A DNA stretch of 32,766 bases from an uncultured Pseudomonadota bacterium (lineage in GTDB: Bacteria > Pseudomonadota > Alphaproteobacteria > RF32 > CAG-239). The stretch covers positions 1 to 32,766 of the forward strand of contig CASEQD010000015.1 in NCBI GenBank assembly GCA_949289935.1, in the 5' to 3' direction. Both the position numbers and the translations under genes were made by a program. This document shows positions 32,259 through 32,766 of the stretch, in pieces. How positions within the stretch are numbered: position 1 is the first letter of the stretch; each line of letters begins with the position of its first letter. Under the pieces are notes generated by a model. The model was not told where the DNA came from. It made no database searches and was given only the letters and a program-made list of their open reading frames with translations.

Positions 32259-32293
32259 AAAAATAGCGGGAAGTAAACTTCCCGCTATTTTTA
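32257..32293. terminator. Perfect 15-bp two-way terminator
   Basis: Arms AAAATAGCGGGAAGT (32260-32274) and its complement (32277-32291) with a 2-base loop are flanked by A- and T-runs. It ends the peptidase gene and the convergent gene at 32291. Confidence 0.9.
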
Positions 32294-32641
32294 TCTCGAT
32301 AATTTATTTTGTGTTAATGTAAAGATTATTGAATTGGAAGAGTTCTCCCCTGTTTGTTTTTGTTGGTTTTCTATAACTTCTGTATTGGACTTTTGATTTT
32401 GAGATGTTGTACATATAAAGTCCATAATTTTTTGAGTATACTCTCCTTTATTAGATCCGTACTCTAATAATTCGTATTGATGTAATGTCTTTCTTAACAC
32501 CTCTTTGGGAAGATTGGTTTTATCGGCACACGCTTTCATTATCTCAAGATATTTTTTCATTAGACGATTGGTGTTGCCCTTATTAGACGGTTCCAATCCA
32601 TCATTATATAAAGCCATGCTCGTTACAATCGTGTCTTCCAT
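32291..32641 (-). CDS. Unrecognised small protein
   Basis: The product is 116 residues from ATG 32641, mostly helical and charged (NRLMKKYLEIMKACADKTNL, then PKEVLRKTLHQYELLEYGSN). The C-terminal tail is rich in N, Q and S, which suggests disorder. The frame is open to a TTG at 32674, which is not favoured; a later ATG at 32617 is also possible and would nearly remove the overlap with the fragment at 32604-32765. No Shine-Dalgarno is convincing. It converges on the peptidase gene with a shared terminator. No family is recognised. Confidence 0.5.
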   Translation of the reverse strand: MEDTIVTSMALYNDGLEPSNKGNTNRLMKKYLEIMKACADKTNLPKEVLRKTLHQYELLEYGSNKGEYTQKIMDFICTTSQNQKSNTEVIENQQKQTGENSSNSIIFTLTQNKLSR

Positions 32642-32765
32642 TTTTACTCGGATATACAGTATTTCTGGTGACAAAACAGCCTTTCTTTTTCTTAACTCTG
32701 GTATATAGACCTAATTCTTTAGCCAAACACCAAACAGATTTGATAGTATGCAGTCCTGTTGCATA
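32604..32765 (-). pseudogene. Possible transposase fragment at the window edge
   Basis: An open frame entering from the window edge reads GLHTIKSVWCLAKELGLYTR then VKKKKGCFVTRNTVYPSKNG and ends at TAA 32604-32606. The L-A-K-E-L-G-L-x-T-R-V-K-K-K-K pattern resembles the N-terminal segment of IS3-family OrfB transposases, which would make this a broken end. The match is by memory of the pattern only. It overlaps the start of the unknown gene at 32291-32641 in another frame. Confidence 0.3.
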
Positions 32766-32766
32766 T

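Overview
The window (32,766 bases) is chromosomal DNA from a Gram-negative bacterium, most likely an uncultured, fairly AT-rich alphaproteobacterium. The evidence is the LPS-export cluster kdsD-lptC-lptA-lptB followed by rpoN, a long-form hpf and ptsN, together with the gene content of the rpoBC and str clusters. An exact genus cannot be read from the sequence. A gut lineage is only a guess.

Left part (1-11,184). The str operon lies on the minus strand: rpsL, rpsG, fusA and the first 98 bases of tuf. A small repeat element sits between fusA and tuf. Divergent from it, on the plus strand, are two related lipoprotein genes and then kdsD-lptC-lptA-lptB-rpoN-hpf-ptsN, which supplies a Kdo precursor, the LPS transport bridge and ATPase, sigma-54, a ribosome hibernation factor and the nitrogen-PTS enzyme IIA. 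The block ends at a two-way terminator facing an unrecognised minus-strand gene.

Middle part (11,185-25,670). The secE-nusG / rplK-rplA / rplJ-rplL / rpoB-rpoC cluster is on the minus strand. It is split into separately signalled units: a divergent S1-like gene is inserted between nusG and rplK, a long leader precedes rplJ, and a terminator plus a 790-base spacer with a broken small gene precedes rpoB. Sigma-70-like promoters can be read before secE, rplK and rpsL. Beyond secE is an unrecognised gene with a cysteine-rich zinc-ribbon-like motif.

Right part (25,670-32,766). This is an AT-rich accessory region with few recognisable genes. Its centre is an array of repeated cassettes on the minus strand. 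Each consists of a near-consensus promoter, a gene of an unrecognised family with a conserved start and end but a variable middle, and a strong GC-rich hairpin. Two cassettes are nearly full copies, one gene is a divergent relative placed behind a dead cassette's promoter, and one cassette is reduced to a remnant. The array lies between a full-length membrane-protein gene and a second copy with a 470-base internal deletion and a nonsense codon. Further on are a frameshifted small gene, a DUF1566-like (C-type-lectin-like) gene, an S66 LD-carboxypeptidase, an unknown gene and a possible transposase fragment at the edge.

The essential transcription, translation and LPS genes are intact and conventional. 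The part most likely to be undescribed is the cassette array at about 25,976-28,614. No rRNA, tRNA or CRISPR array was seen.
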